From positions 1 through 64,000 of the forward strand of contig JOAZ01000033.1 of NCBI GenBank assembly GCA_000720535.1: a stretch of DNA of 64,000 nt, given 5' to 3'. The position numbers and the translations under genes are program-made. The notes beneath the pieces were generated by a model. It saw only the letters and a program-made list of their open reading frames with translations, ran no database searches and was not told the origin of the DNA. Numbering within the stretch: position 1 is the stretch's first letter; each line of letters begins with the position of its first letter. Of the stretch, positions 29,317 through 37,588 are shown in pieces. Source of the stretch: Streptomyces halstedii. Its GTDB lineage: Bacteria > Actinomycetota > Actinomycetes > Streptomycetales > Streptomycetaceae.

Positions 29317-30486
29317 TTACGGCCGGGGAGTCCTCTCTCGTGATCTCGCCCAGGCGGAGAAGGCCTCGATCGCGTCGACGACGGCTTCGAAGCGGAGCGA
29401 GTGGTACAGGTCGAAGGCGTGGTGCCCGCCGCGCAACTCGGCGTAGACGACGGCGTTGGAGGAGGCGCGGCGCAGTTGCTCGGCGACCTTCCTGATGTCG
29501 GACACGGGCACCAGCGGGTCCAGATCGCCGTGGGCGATGAAGAGGGGAGGCGCGTCGGGCCGGGCGTGGCCCAGGGGGGAGGATTCGGGGCCCTGGTCCC
29601 AGTACGAGCCCAGGAAGCCGTTCAGGACGATGGCACCGGTGACCGAGGTGTCGGCGTCCTCGAAACCCGGCTGGAACGCGGGGTCGTTGGGGGTCAGGGC
29701 GGCGATCGACGCCATGTGGCCGCCTGCCGAACTGCCCGCGACGAACAGGGTCGACGGATCGGCTCCGTACACGTGGGCGTGCTCCCGCGCCCACGCGATG
29801 GTCTTCTTCAGGTCGATCATATGGTCGGGGTGCCGGACATGGGGCTTCAGCCGGTAGTTGGCGCTGATGGTCACCCAGCCCCGGCCGGCCAGCCGGTAGA
29901 GCAGGGGGAGCGACTGGCTGTTCTTGTGACCCCCGCTGTAGTGACCGCCGTGCATGTGGATCAGCACGGGCGCACCTTCCGGGCGTGAGCGGTGGTGGTA
30001 CACATCGAGCCGGTTGCGCCGGCCCGCGTCGCCGTAGGCGAGGTTCGCCACGCGCCGGACGTCCCACCGGCGCCGGACGATGGGCAGGATCAGGATGCGG
30101 GCCCAGGGGAGCCGGCGCCGGAGCCCTTCGGCGAGGTCGGGGTCGATGGCGGCGCGCCACCCGTCGCCCAGACCCTCGGCCATGGCCCGCTCGATCCTGC
30201 CCCGCTCTCCCCACGCACGGTGGGTGATGACCGCGAGTCCGGGCACGGTCACGACGGCCAGCCCGACGATCGCCCAGGCGCCCGCCGAGTCGATGTCGCC
30301 CTCGGCGAACGCCAGCGCCGTCGGGAGCAGCAGCATCCAGAAGAAGGCGGCGAACGGCAGCTCGTTGAAGGCCAGACCGAAGAAGTAGCTCGGGCGGCCC
30401 AACGGGTGCTCCCACGGCGCCGGCGCCAGCGCGCACAGGGTGCCGATCGCGACGATCGCCACAGTGATCAGATAGCCGACAGGCAC
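29317..30486 (-). CDS. Membrane-anchored alpha/beta hydrolase (esterase/lipase)
   Basis: The 389-residue protein has two or three N-terminal hydrophobic segments (about 3-90) and then an alpha/beta hydrolase of the hormone-sensitive-lipase/carboxylesterase type. It has HMHGGHYSGGHK (oxyanion hole, about 175-186), GSSAGG with the nucleophile at about 252, and late AHGDLDPLVP and GGHHAF segments supplying Asp and His. GTG 30486 is chosen because AGGAGG lies 4 bases upstream. It is divergent from the LysR gene at 30639, a likely regulator. The substrate is unknown. Confidence 0.85.
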   Translation of the reverse strand: MPVGYLITVAIVAIGTLCALAPAPWEHPLGRPSYFFGLAFNELPFAAFFWMLLLPTALAFAEGDIDSAGAWAIVGLAVVTVPGLAVITHRAWGERGRIERAMAEGLGDGWRAAIDPDLAEGLRRRLPWARILILPIVRRRWDVRRVANLAYGDAGRRNRLDVYHHRSRPEGAPVLIHMHGGHYSGGHKNSQSLPLLYRLAGRGWVTISANYRLKPHVRHPDHMIDLKKTIAWAREHAHVYGADPSTLFVAGSSAGGHMASIAALTPNDPAFQPGFEDADTSVTGAIVLNGFLGSYWDQGPESSPLGHARPDAPPLFIAHGDLDPLVPVSDIRKVAEQLRRASSNAVVYAELRGGHHAFDLYHSLRFEAVVDAIEAFSAWARSRERTPRP

Positions 30487-30638
30487 GGAACCTCCTGGGA
30501 CAGCAGCCGACTCCACTGCCCGCGGGCGCTCCCTCGGCGGAGAGCCGGGCACCTCAGTCTTCCGCCGCACGTACGGGGCATCAACGACGGTCCTGGTAAC
30601 GTCTTGTGACTCTGGGCTGAAGAATCCGGGGGCCGCTC

Positions 30639-31640
30639 GTGGAGATGCGGGAGATCGAGATCTTTCTGACGCTGGCGGAGGAGCTGCACTTCAGCCGCAC
30701 GGCCGAGCGGTTGGGCGTCAGCCCCGGCCGTGTCAGTCAATCGATCAAGAAGCAGGAACGGCGCATAGGCGCCCCCCTGTTCGTCCGCACCACGCGCACC
30801 GTGCGCCTCTCGCCCCTCGGTGAGCAGCTGTACCAGGCGCTCAAGAGCGGGCACCGGCAGATCACGCAGGGGATCGAGGCCGCGCGGGCCGCCGCCCGGG
30901 GTGCCACGGGCACTCTGACCCTCGGCACCATGGGCCCGTACTCCCTGCGGATCAAGGACATGCTCGACCTGTTCCTGGCCCGCCACCCCCACGCCCGCCT
31001 CCGGCACCGCGAGATCCAGCCCGCGTCACCCCTGGACCTGCTCATGTCGGGTGACGTGGACGTGGTGTACGTGTGGCTGCCGGTCGACGAACCCGGCCTG
31101 ACCGTCCTCCCGACCGCGCGTACCTCCGCACTGCTGCTGATGGCCTCCGCCGACCATCCGTATGCGGAGAGGGAGTCCGTCTGCCTGGAGGAGTTCGGCG
31201 ACTGCTCCGTGGTCGAGGGCGGGTCGATCCCCTCCGCCATGGAGGAGGTCCTCAATCCCCGTCACACCCCTTCCGGCCGTCCCGTCCGCCGCGGCCCCCG
31301 GGTCACCACCTGGCAGGAGACTCTCAGCGTGGTCTCCTCGGGCCAGGCCACCGCCGCCGTACCGGCCGAGGTGCCCCGTTTCTACTCCTGGCCCAGCCTG
31401 GTCTTCCTCCCCATTCGCGACGCGCCCCCCTGCCGGTGGGCCTTCGCCTGGCGCACCGCGAACGAGTCACCGCTCATCCGCGGGTTCGCCGAGGCATCTA
31501 CCGACGCCGACCAGCTCATGGCCGAGTCCGGCGTACAGCCACTCCCCCTTCCTCCGAATCAACCGCTGGCCGACGACCAGGACGCCTGGCTCGGCCATCT
31601 CGATCGGCGCCGGACCACACCGACCGGCGCCGGTCAGTAG
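30639..31640 (+). CDS. LysR-family regulator, divergent from esterase
   Basis: The 333-residue protein starts MEMREIEIFLTLAEELHFSRTAERL with a LysR helix-turn-helix, then the ligand-binding domain and a Pro-rich tail. GTG 30639 or ATG 30645 could start it. The 152-base gap to the esterase start suits control of both genes. Unlike its paralogue at 28196 I see no TTA codon. Confidence 0.9.
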   Translation: MEMREIEIFLTLAEELHFSRTAERLGVSPGRVSQSIKKQERRIGAPLFVRTTRTVRLSPLGEQLYQALKSGHRQITQGIEAARAAARGATGTLTLGTMGPYSLRIKDMLDLFLARHPHARLRHREIQPASPLDLLMSGDVDVVYVWLPVDEPGLTVLPTARTSALLLMASADHPYAERESVCLEEFGDCSVVEGGSIPSAMEEVLNPRHTPSGRPVRRGPRVTTWQETLSVVSSGQATAAVPAEVPRFYSWPSLVFLPIRDAPPCRWAFAWRTANESPLIRGFAEASTDADQLMAESGVQPLPLPPNQPLADDQDAWLGHLDRRRTTPTGAGQ

Positions 31641-31649
31641 TCAGGGGGC

Positions 31650-31691
31650 GGGCTCGTCCGCCGGATCCGCGACATCCGGATGTGCGAGCCC
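31650..31691. terminator. Nested inverted repeats between convergent regulators
   Basis: GGGCTCG (31650-31656) pairs with CGAGCCC (31685-31691). Inside it CCGGAT (31661-31666) pairs with ATCCGG (31674-31679). The structure lies between the LysR stop and the convergent LuxR stop and probably terminates both. Confidence 0.5.
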
Positions 31692-31726
31692 ACCAGCCTC
31701 GCCCCCTACCGGTCGACGACCTCGGC

Positions 31727-32239
31727 CTACGCGGCCCGGCCCGGGCCCTGGCGGTCAGGGGGCGGCCCGGGGCGGCGGCGCAGGTGGCCGTGCTGGTAGG
31801 CCAGTGCCACCGCGTGGGCCCGGTGCCGGGCCTGGAGGACGTTGAGGATGCGGCGCACATGGCTCTTGACCGTGTTCACGCTCACGTACAGCTCGTCCGC
31901 GATCTGCTCATTGCTCCTCCCCTCGGCGATGAGCCGGAGCACGTCCTGACAGCGCCCGGTGAGGACCACCCACTCGCGGGGTTCGGGCGACAGCCGCGCC
32001 AGCCAGCCGCGTTCGTAGCCGATGGCGACCATCTGCGCCCGTTCGCCGGTGCCCAGGCTCTTGCCCAGCCGGTCGACGTGGCGTTGCACGGTCGGCCGGG
32101 CCACGCGCAGGTGCCCGGCGATCTCGACGTTCTTGTAACCCCGGGCGACGCCCGACAGGACCTGGAGCTGCCTCCAGGTCGGAAGGACGACCGGCTGTCC
32201 AGCCGTCCGCTTGATGGTCTCCGGACCGGTGATGGTCAC
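31727..32239 (-). CDS. Tandem double LuxR helix-turn-helix protein
   Basis: The 170-residue protein (GTG 32239, GAGGGG upstream) consists of two LuxR-type helix-turn-helix domains. The first is about 19-80 (PTWRQLQVLSGVARG, NVEIAGHLRVARPTVQRHV). The second is about 91-150 (LTGRCQDVLRLIAEGRSNEQIA, LYVSVNTVKSHVRRILNVL). No sensor domain is present. The second copy is nearer the consensus. Such a protein could contact two half-sites as a monomer. Confidence 0.85.
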   Translation of the reverse strand: MTITGPETIKRTAGQPVVLPTWRQLQVLSGVARGYKNVEIAGHLRVARPTVQRHVDRLGKSLGTGERAQMVAIGYERGWLARLSPEPREWVVLTGRCQDVLRLIAEGRSNEQIADELYVSVNTVKSHVRRILNVLQARHRAHAVALAYQHGHLRRRPGPPPDRQGPGRAA

Positions 32240-32766
32240 AATGCCCCTCTTCTCTGCCGTCGAGCGAGGCGATACGGATGCGCCTCACCCGGGGAGAGTC
32301 AGCAGCCGGGCATTCCTGACGCCATTCGGCGAAACGTTTTTTCGCACCCGCCGGGACACGTCCCACCAACCGCTCCGGCCGGGCGGTCTCGTTCCCGCCC
32401 CCACCCCGTCCACGCCGAACACGCCGGGAAGTTTTCCGCTCCGCCGCGTCATGGCCTGTCACCTCGTGTCTCTGGGGGAGTGACGCGCCGTCCTTGGGAC
32501 GTCCGCGCCCAGACCGACAGACCGACAGACCGACAGACCGACAGACAGATCGACCGACAGGCAGATCGACCGACCGACGAGGTTCCGATGGCGAACACAC
32601 CCCGACCCACCGCTCCGGGGGCGACGAGGTCCGCACGACCGGCGCACGACCGCTCCGGGCGCTTACTCCTTCAGCACTCTCCGATCCACCCGCGCCGGCC
32701 GGTTCTCCCGCGCCGCAGGGTCCGCCCCCTCGGGACCACGTCACCGCGAGAACGGAGCAGAACGCC
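32240..32766. other. 527-bp intergenic region with short repeats
   Basis: No supported gene. It holds the LuxR promoter (minus) and leader sequence of the small membrane protein (plus), with an 8-bp tandem repeat tract at 32511-32578. An open plus-strand frame from 32494 runs into the membrane-protein gene but is repeat-driven with no ribosome site at its start. Confidence 0.5.
32511..32578. repeat. 8-bp tandem repeat tract (AGACCGAC)n
   Basis: Four exact AGACCGAC units run from 32511 to 32542, followed by degenerate copies and GATCGACC variants to 32578. The unit is not a multiple of three and lies 189 bases before the membrane-protein start. Such tracts can change length by slippage. Confidence 0.9.
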
Positions 32767-33117
32767 GTGAGACGCCTCCACCACGTCCTCTACGTCTGCT
32801 ACGGCGCCCTGTTCGGGTGGCTCGCCTGGTGCGCTGTGCAGTCCGCCCGCAACGGGGCGCCGTGGGTGTGCGCGGTGTTCGTCGCCGGATCGGGTCTCGT
32901 GGTCGTCGCGGCGACGCGCGAGGGGGCACTGAAGGACGCACTGCGCCGCGAAGCCGTACGGGCACAGCGCGCCAGGCGTCTGCATCCGGCCGACGCCGGC
33001 GCCGCCGAGGCGGCCGTCGCACTGGCCGGCTGGTGTTGCGACGCCTGGGCGGCCACCGCCGGCGGGGAACACGGACCGTCCTGCCGCTACCGCCTGCCGA
33101 AGGGCGACGGGGCCTGA
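32767..33117 (+). CDS. Small hypothetical membrane protein
   Basis: The 116-residue protein (GTG 32767, GGAG 9 bases upstream) has two likely membrane helices, YVCYGALFGWLAWCAV and WVCAVFVAGSGLVVVAA, within residues 8-50. A basic, Ala/Arg-rich cytoplasmic tail contains paired cysteines (GWCCDAW). I do not recognise a named family. It converges on the sigma-fusion gene. Confidence 0.7.
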   Translation: MRRLHHVLYVCYGALFGWLAWCAVQSARNGAPWVCAVFVAGSGLVVVAATREGALKDALRREAVRAQRARRLHPADAGAAEAAVALAGWCCDAWAATAGGEHGPSCRYRLPKGDGA

Positions 33118-33126
33118 CGCGACGGA

Positions 33127-33156
33127 ACCCGGGCCGGCGGAAAGACCGGCCCGGGT
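33127..33156. terminator. Strong bidirectional terminator hairpin
   Basis: ACCCGGGCCGG (33127-33137) and CCGGCCCGGGT (33146-33156) are perfect 11-bp arms around an 8-base A-rich loop. They sit midway between convergent stops at 33117 and 33173. Confidence 0.8.
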
Positions 33157-33172
33157 CCGAACGAGAGCCGCA

Positions 33173-35002
33173 CTACCGGTTCTTGAACCAGACGAGAACG
33201 CCGAACGCCGATGACAGGACGGCGGTGTACGCCGGCTGTCCGCCGCCCTGGCCCTTCGCATGACCGGGAGGGCACCAGCCCAGGTGACCAGGCCAGTGGC
33301 AGGGCCGGCAGGGACGGCCGTGTCCATGTCCATGGCCGGGCGGCCCGCACTCACCACCGGTCGGTGAGGGTGTCGGGGTCGGTGTGGGGCCGGGTGGTGC
33401 GGTGGACGTGGGAGTGGGTGTCGGGGTCGGCTCCGGCGTCAGCTCGGGGGTGGGAGTCGGCTCCGGCGTCAGCTCGGGTGACGGAGTGGGGGTGGGGGTG
33501 GGAGTCGGCTCAGGCGAAGGGGAAGGCGTGGGTGTGGGACTGGGCTCGGGCGAAGGTGAAAACGTGGGCGTGGGAGTCGGCTCCGGCGTCAACTCGGGAG
33601 TGGGGGTGGGAGTGGGACCGGGAGTCGGCTCGGACGAAGGTGACGGCGACGGCGTACGGGTAGGGGTGGGAGTCGGTTCGGGCGTCGACTCGCCCCCGTA
33701 TCCGTCGTCCGGCCAGGACGGGGCCGGAGACGGCTCGGGGGGCTCCGGCACGGTCGGCGGACCGACGGCGGACGGCTCCCCCGCGGGGGGCTGCGGGAGC
33801 GCGGCACCGGTGCTCGCCCCGGGCGCCTCCGGTGAGCGCTGAGGGTCGCTCAGGGGGCCGCCGCCCTCCGTCACATGGGGCACCGGACCCTCGTCCACGA
33901 TGCCGAGCCCGGTGCCCGGTACGCCGGAGGGCGCCGGGCGGGCCGCTGTGAAGGACGGTGCGGGGTCGGGTGGTGGCAGCTCTCCGGCCGAGGCGGGCGA
34001 CGGTATCTGCCCGGCCGGTGCCGCCCGGTCGCTCCCGCCGTGCCCGGCGGTGAGCGCCAGGGCGAGCGAGCCCGCGGCGACCACGGCGGCGGTCACCCCG
34101 GCCGCGGCCAGGGCCTTGCCGCTCTTCCAGGCGCTCTTGGGGGTCGGCACCACCTGGCCCGCCTGTGCCGCGCCCTGCTGGACGGCGGTGGAACCCACGG
34201 TGTTCAGCAGGTAGGCGGAAGCGGCGGAGCCGAGGAAGAACGGGGCGACGGCCGCGGGCAGTGTCGAGGAGAGGTCGGCGAGTTCGAGGTAGAGGCCCCC
34301 GCAGTCGGCGCAGGTGTCCAGGTGCTCGCCGACCTGCGTGCTCTGCGTCCTGCCGAGCTTGCCGCGGGCGTACGCGCCCAGTTTGGCGGCGTACTCGCGG
34401 CAGGGCCGGTCGGCGGTGGTGATGTGGGCCTGGATGTAGGCGGTGCGCAGGCCCTCGCGGGCCCGGTAGGCCAGCGCCGAGACGCTGTTGGGCCGCAGAC
34501 CCAGCAGGGGCGCGATGCTCGCCGGTGCCTCGCCCTCGACCTCGGTGTGCCAGAGCACGGCCTGCCAGCGTTCCGGCAGGGAGCGGAAGGCGTTGCCGAC
34601 GGCCTGGTTGTCGAAAGCCTCGACGGCGGGGTCCCGGGCGGGTTCGGCGGAGTCGTGGCCGTCCCACGTGTCGGTGAGGGTCGTGCGCCGCTGCTGCCGG
34701 GTGACGCGGAAGGCGCAGTGGCGGACGGTGCGCACGAGGTAGCCGCGGAAGAACTCGGTGGGGCCGGAGCCCTTGCGTATCGCGCTCAGGACGTTGGCGA
34801 ACGCCTCGGCGACCAGATCGTCGACGTCCGCCTCGCGGGAGGCGAACTGCTGGGCGCACCGGACGGCGGCGCCGCGGTGCCGGGCGTACAGCTTCTCATA
34901 GGCGGTGTTGTCGCCCTCGCGGGTCGCGGAGATGAGCCGGGCATCGCTCGGTTCCGCTGTCTCTTCGGACTCCGGCGGGAGAAACACGGTGTCGTCGCTC
35001 AT
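33173..35002 (-). CDS. ECF sigma factor fused to zinc-finger anti-sigma domain, membrane anchor and Pro/Thr arm
   Basis: One 609-residue chain, in order: sigma region 2 (about 25-100, with [11 protein letters not shown]), sigma region 4 (about 135-190, [27 protein letters not shown]), a zf-HC2-like motif HLDTCADC (about 224-231), a membrane helix (about 302-325) and an Ala/Pro-rich region. A long PTPTP/PEPTP arm follows (about 437-549), then a Cys/His-rich knot ([18 protein letters not shown]) and a hydrophobic C-terminal helix ([16 protein letters not shown]). ATG 35002 follows AGAGGA. The layout suggests a sigma factor held at the membrane by its own anti-sigma domain, with the arm sensing the cell wall. 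A well-formed vegetative promoter lies about 75 bases upstream. Confidence 0.88.
   Translation of the reverse strand: MSDDTVFLPPESEETAEPSDARLISATREGDNTAYEKLYARHRGAAVRCAQQFASREADVDDLVAEAFANVLSAIRKGSGPTEFFRGYLVRTVRHCAFRVTRQQRRTTLTDTWDGHDSAEPARDPAVEAFDNQAVGNAFRSLPERWQAVLWHTEVEGEAPASIAPLLGLRPNSVSALAYRAREGLRTAYIQAHITTADRPCREYAAKLGAYARGKLGRTQSTQVGEHLDTCADCGGLYLELADLSSTLPAAVAPFFLGSAASAYLLNTVGSTAVQQGAAQAGQVVPTPKSAWKSGKALAAAGVTAAVVAAGSLALALTAGHGGSDRAAPAGQIPSPASAGELPPPDPAPSFTAARPAPSGVPGTGLGIVDEGPVPHVTEGGGPLSDPQRSPEAPGASTGAALPQPPAGEPSAVGPPTVPEPPEPSPAPSWPDDGYGGESTPEPTPTPTRTPSPSPSSEPTPGPTPTPTPELTPEPTPTPTFSPSPEPSPTPTPSPSPEPTPTPTPTPSPELTPEPTPTPELTPEPTPTPTPTSTAPPGPTPTPTPSPTGGECGPPGHGHGHGRPCRPCHWPGHLGWCPPGHAKGQGGGQPAYTAVLSSAFGVLVWFKNR
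33355..33700. repeat. Repeats encoding the Pro/Thr/Glu arm of the sigma fusion
   Basis: Short imperfect repeats (GGAGTCGGCTCCGGCGTC-like and GGGGGTGGGAGT-like blocks) encode TPEPTPTP and ELTPEPTP units on the minus strand. Length variation between strains is expected. Confidence 0.85.
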
Positions 35003-35075
35003 GAATCCTCTACCGCGACGGACCGGCCCGGCCGACCGGACTCGTCGCCTACTGACGGTGATCGATGCACAACCC

Positions 35076-35104
35076 ATTAGATAGACGCATAGTTGACACG
35101 TCAA
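35076..35104 (-). promoter_or_regulatory. Vegetative-type promoter for the sigma fusion gene
   Basis: On the minus strand -35 TTGACG (complement of 35099-35104) and -10 TCTAAT (complement of 35076-35081) are 17 bases apart. The -35 matches TTGACA at 5 of 6 and the -10 matches TATAAT at 5 of 6. Transcription would start near 35070, leaving a leader of about 65 bases. Confidence 0.7.
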
Positions 35105-35120
35105 CAGATATGTCTATGAA
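35093..35120 (+). promoter_or_regulatory. Divergent promoter for the band-7 gene, sharing the -35 region
   Basis: TTGACA (35093-35098) is followed after 16 bases by TATGAA (35115-35120). The -35 boxes of this and the minus-strand promoter overlap within the dyad TTGACACGTCAA (35093-35104), so the two cannot easily be used at once. An imperfect outer repeat (ATAGAC 35081, GTCTAT 35112) flanks it. Confidence 0.5.
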
Positions 35121-35359
35121 CCTACCTGGAAGTGATGAGGTGACACGCACCGGTCCCGGATCGTGCGAATGGTGTCCTCGCAGGTGCCGACAGGTCTCTG
35201 ACCCGGGCTTTCTTCCTCCCGGCACTTCGGGCGACGTGTCGACCGTGTCATAGATCACGTCGATCGGACCGTTCTGTCGCGTCATGGAACCGTGGACGGT
35301 GTCTCGGGATGGTGACCGGCCAATCCGGCCGGAATCATCAGCGAGAAGGAGCCACACGA

Positions 35360-36559
35360 TTGAAGAGCGAGCGCGCATGGCCACCTGTCAACTCGGTCCT
35401 GCCCCCCGACGAGTTCTCCTTCCCTTTTGAACAAGTGGGAGACCCGTCGTTCAAGGAGTTCACCCCGGAACCCGGCCCGGACGGGCCGGATTCCGGGGCG
35501 GGGGAGGCGGCCGGGCCGCCTCCGGGCATCCCGGCGGACCCTGGCTTCCCTCACGACACCATCACCCTCACCGACGTGGACCCGGAGCCCGAGCCGGAGC
35601 AGGCGTCCCCCGCCGGTCTCCGCCGCCGGGTGCCGCGGGCGGGCGCCCTGTCCGACGTACGGGAGTTCCGTGCCCGGCCGGCCCTGCCCGGCACCCTCGC
35701 CCTGCTCTGCGCCGTGCTGTGCGGCGGCGCCCTCGCCGCCGTCGTGACGAGGCCGCGGGCCGTGGGGCGTTGGACGGACCTGCCCGAGCCGTCTCCGCCA
35801 CTGCTGGCCGCCCTGACCGCCGCGACGCTGCTCGCGGCGGGCGGTCTGCTGCGCAATCAGGAGGGCCACGCCGTGGTCCTGACCCGGTGGGGCCGCTACC
35901 GGGGCACGGTGCGCCGCAGCGGTCTGGTGTGGGTGAACCCCTTCGTCCGGCGGCACCGCGTGGACGTACGGCTGCGCCACTTCCAGGGCGACGCCCTGCC
36001 CGCGGTGGACCGCGTCGGCCATCCGGTCGTGGTCAGCCTGCTGATCGTCTGGCGGGTCAAGGACACCGCGCGGGCCGTGTTCACCGTCGGCGACCACGAG
36101 GAGTTCCTGCGCGAACAGCTGGTGGCGAGCGCGACCGAAACCGTCTCGATGCTGCCCTGCGACCGGTTCAGCACCCCTGGGCCGACACTGCGCGACGGAG
36201 CGTGGTTCGGCGAGGAGGCCACCCGGCGCCTGGCCTCCGAGATGGCACCGGCGGGACTTGAGGTCTACTCCGTCCAGCAACTCTCCCTCGGCTACGGCGC
36301 CGAGGTCGCCGACGCCATCCACCGGTTGCGCAACGCCGAACTCAACGCCGAACTGCGCACCACCGTCATCGGCGACGCCGTCGACATCGCCCGCGCGGCC
36401 CTGGACCGGATCAGGGCCGACGAAGGCGACGGCGAGGACGCGCCCTCGGGCCGGGACGCCGAGTTCCTGCGCCTGTTCGTACTCTCGCTGCTCACCCCGA
36501 GCGCGAACCTGAAGGAATGGGGAAACCAATGGCCGAATCACCGAAGCTCGTCGAACTGA
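35360..36559 (+). CDS. Band-7/SPFH domain membrane protein
   Basis: The 399-residue protein has an acidic, Pro-rich N-terminus (about 1-85), two membrane helices (about 98-118 and 138-155), and an SPFH domain (about 160-330: GHAVVLTRWGRYRGTVRRSGLVWVNPF, VVVSLLIVWRVKDTARAVF). An Ala/Glu-rich helical tail follows. TTG 35360 is chosen because GAAGGAG lies 8 bases upstream. The family forms membrane microdomain scaffolds. The gene is divergent from the sigma fusion and its end overlaps the NlpC/P60 gene, suggesting co-translation and an envelope role. Confidence 0.85.
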   Translation: MKSERAWPPVNSVLPPDEFSFPFEQVGDPSFKEFTPEPGPDGPDSGAGEAAGPPPGIPADPGFPHDTITLTDVDPEPEPEQASPAGLRRRVPRAGALSDVREFRARPALPGTLALLCAVLCGGALAAVVTRPRAVGRWTDLPEPSPPLLAALTAATLLAAGGLLRNQEGHAVVLTRWGRYRGTVRRSGLVWVNPFVRRHRVDVRLRHFQGDALPAVDRVGHPVVVSLLIVWRVKDTARAVFTVGDHEEFLREQLVASATETVSMLPCDRFSTPGPTLRDGAWFGEEATRRLASEMAPAGLEVYSVQQLSLGYGAEVADAIHRLRNAELNAELRTTVIGDAVDIARAALDRIRADEGDGEDAPSGRDAEFLRLFVLSLLTPSANLKEWGNQWPNHRSSSN

Positions 36560-37476
36560 GCCTCGTCGACGGCTGCGGGACGTGCGCGTTCTGCACCCGG
36601 CCGTCGCCCCGGGAGAAGGGAACCGGACCCGCGGCCGGACGGGCCACGGCACGAGCCTGCCGCAGGAGGGCGGCGGGCGCGCTGCTCGCCATCGCCACCG
36701 GCGTCGTGGGCATCGAGGCGGGCACCGCGACCCCCGCGAGCGCCCTGCCCGCGCCCAGCGGTGAGGGCTGGGACGGCACCCGCTACTGGTTCAAGTCCAA
36801 CGGCCAGTGGCGCTGGACCAGCCACCAGAGCGTCTACCTCCAGCGCACCGGCACGAAGAAGACGGCCCCGGCCCCGGCCAAGACGACCAGGACGACGGCG
36901 GCACGGACCGCGGCCTCCGCGCGGGCCTGGCTGCCGGCACCGAGCCGGGCGGGCTGGGACGGCACCCGCTACTGGTTCAAGTCCAACGGCCAGTGGCGCT
37001 GGACCAGCCACCAGAGCGTCTACCTCCAGCGCACCGGAGGTGCCGCGGGCACCGGGACCACCGGGGGCGCCACCGTCCCGCCGAAGACGACGGCACCCCC
37101 GAAGGCGAACACCGGTTCCCTGGAACCCGCCCTCTCCTACGCCCTGGCCCAGCTCGGCAAGCCGTACATCTGGGGCGGCAACGGCTATCTCGGCTACGAC
37201 TGCTCCGGCCTGGTGCAGCAGGCGTACCGCCGCGCCGGGATCTCGCTGCCGAGGGTCGCCTCCGACCAGTACGGGGCCACCACCAAGATCTCGTCCAGCA
37301 GCCTGCGCCGGGGCGACCTGATCTTCTGGTCCTCCAACGGCCGCCAGTCAGGCGTCCACCACGTCGCCGTCTACCTCGGCGGCGGACGGTATGTGGAGGC
37401 CCCCCGGCCGGGCGTGAACATCCGGATCTCCTCGCTGTCCAACGGCTACGCGCCGAACCTGTTCGGCCGTCCGTGA
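36529..37476 (+). CDS. Secreted or membrane-anchored NlpC/P60 peptidoglycan hydrolase with duplicated segment
   Basis: The 315-residue protein has an unusual N-terminus with cysteines in CGTCAFC (about 16-22) before a basic stretch and one hydrophobic helix (about 45-68, ending ATPASA). Two identical 29-residue copies of GWDGTRYWFKSNGQWRWTSH... follow, joined by an Ala/Thr/Lys linker. The C-terminus is an NlpC/P60 domain with Cys225 in YDCSGL and His278 in HHVAVYLG. It should cut peptide stems of peptidoglycan. ATG 36529 (GGGGA upstream) or 36517 could start it, both inside the band-7 gene. Confidence 0.88.
   Translation: MAESPKLVELSLVDGCGTCAFCTRPSPREKGTGPAAGRATARACRRRAAGALLAIATGVVGIEAGTATPASALPAPSGEGWDGTRYWFKSNGQWRWTSHQSVYLQRTGTKKTAPAPAKTTRTTAARTAASARAWLPAPSRAGWDGTRYWFKSNGQWRWTSHQSVYLQRTGGAAGTGTTGGATVPPKTTAPPKANTGSLEPALSYALAQLGKPYIWGGNGYLGYDCSGLVQQAYRRAGISLPRVASDQYGATTKISSSSLRRGDLIFWSSNGRQSGVHHVAVYLGGGRYVEAPRPGVNIRISSLSNGYAPNLFGRP
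36765..36851 (+). repeat. 87-bp direct repeat, copy 1
   Basis: Identical base for base to 36951-37037, offset 186 bp. It encodes the first GWDGTRYWFKSNGQW module of the NlpC/P60 protein. Confidence 0.95.
36951..37037 (+). repeat. 87-bp direct repeat, copy 2
   Basis: Second exact copy. Lack of any synonymous change implies recent duplication or gene conversion. Confidence 0.95.
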
Positions 37477-37588
37477 CCGGGGCCCCGGAGCATGTGGCTC
37501 CGATGGCGTCATAAGGGGGCAGGTGGGGCCTCTCTCAAGTGTCACGCACGGTACGGCGGCACCGACCGCCCTGAGGAGGAGGCCCCTC

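Noticed and set aside
32511-32578. Repeat tract considered as a CRISPR array
   Set aside because: Units are only 8 bp with no spacers and no cas genes nearby.
35003-35104. N-terminal extension of the sigma fusion to 35104
   Set aside because: It would place the well-formed promoter inside the gene; ATG 35002 has AGAGGA and starts shortly before sigma region 2.
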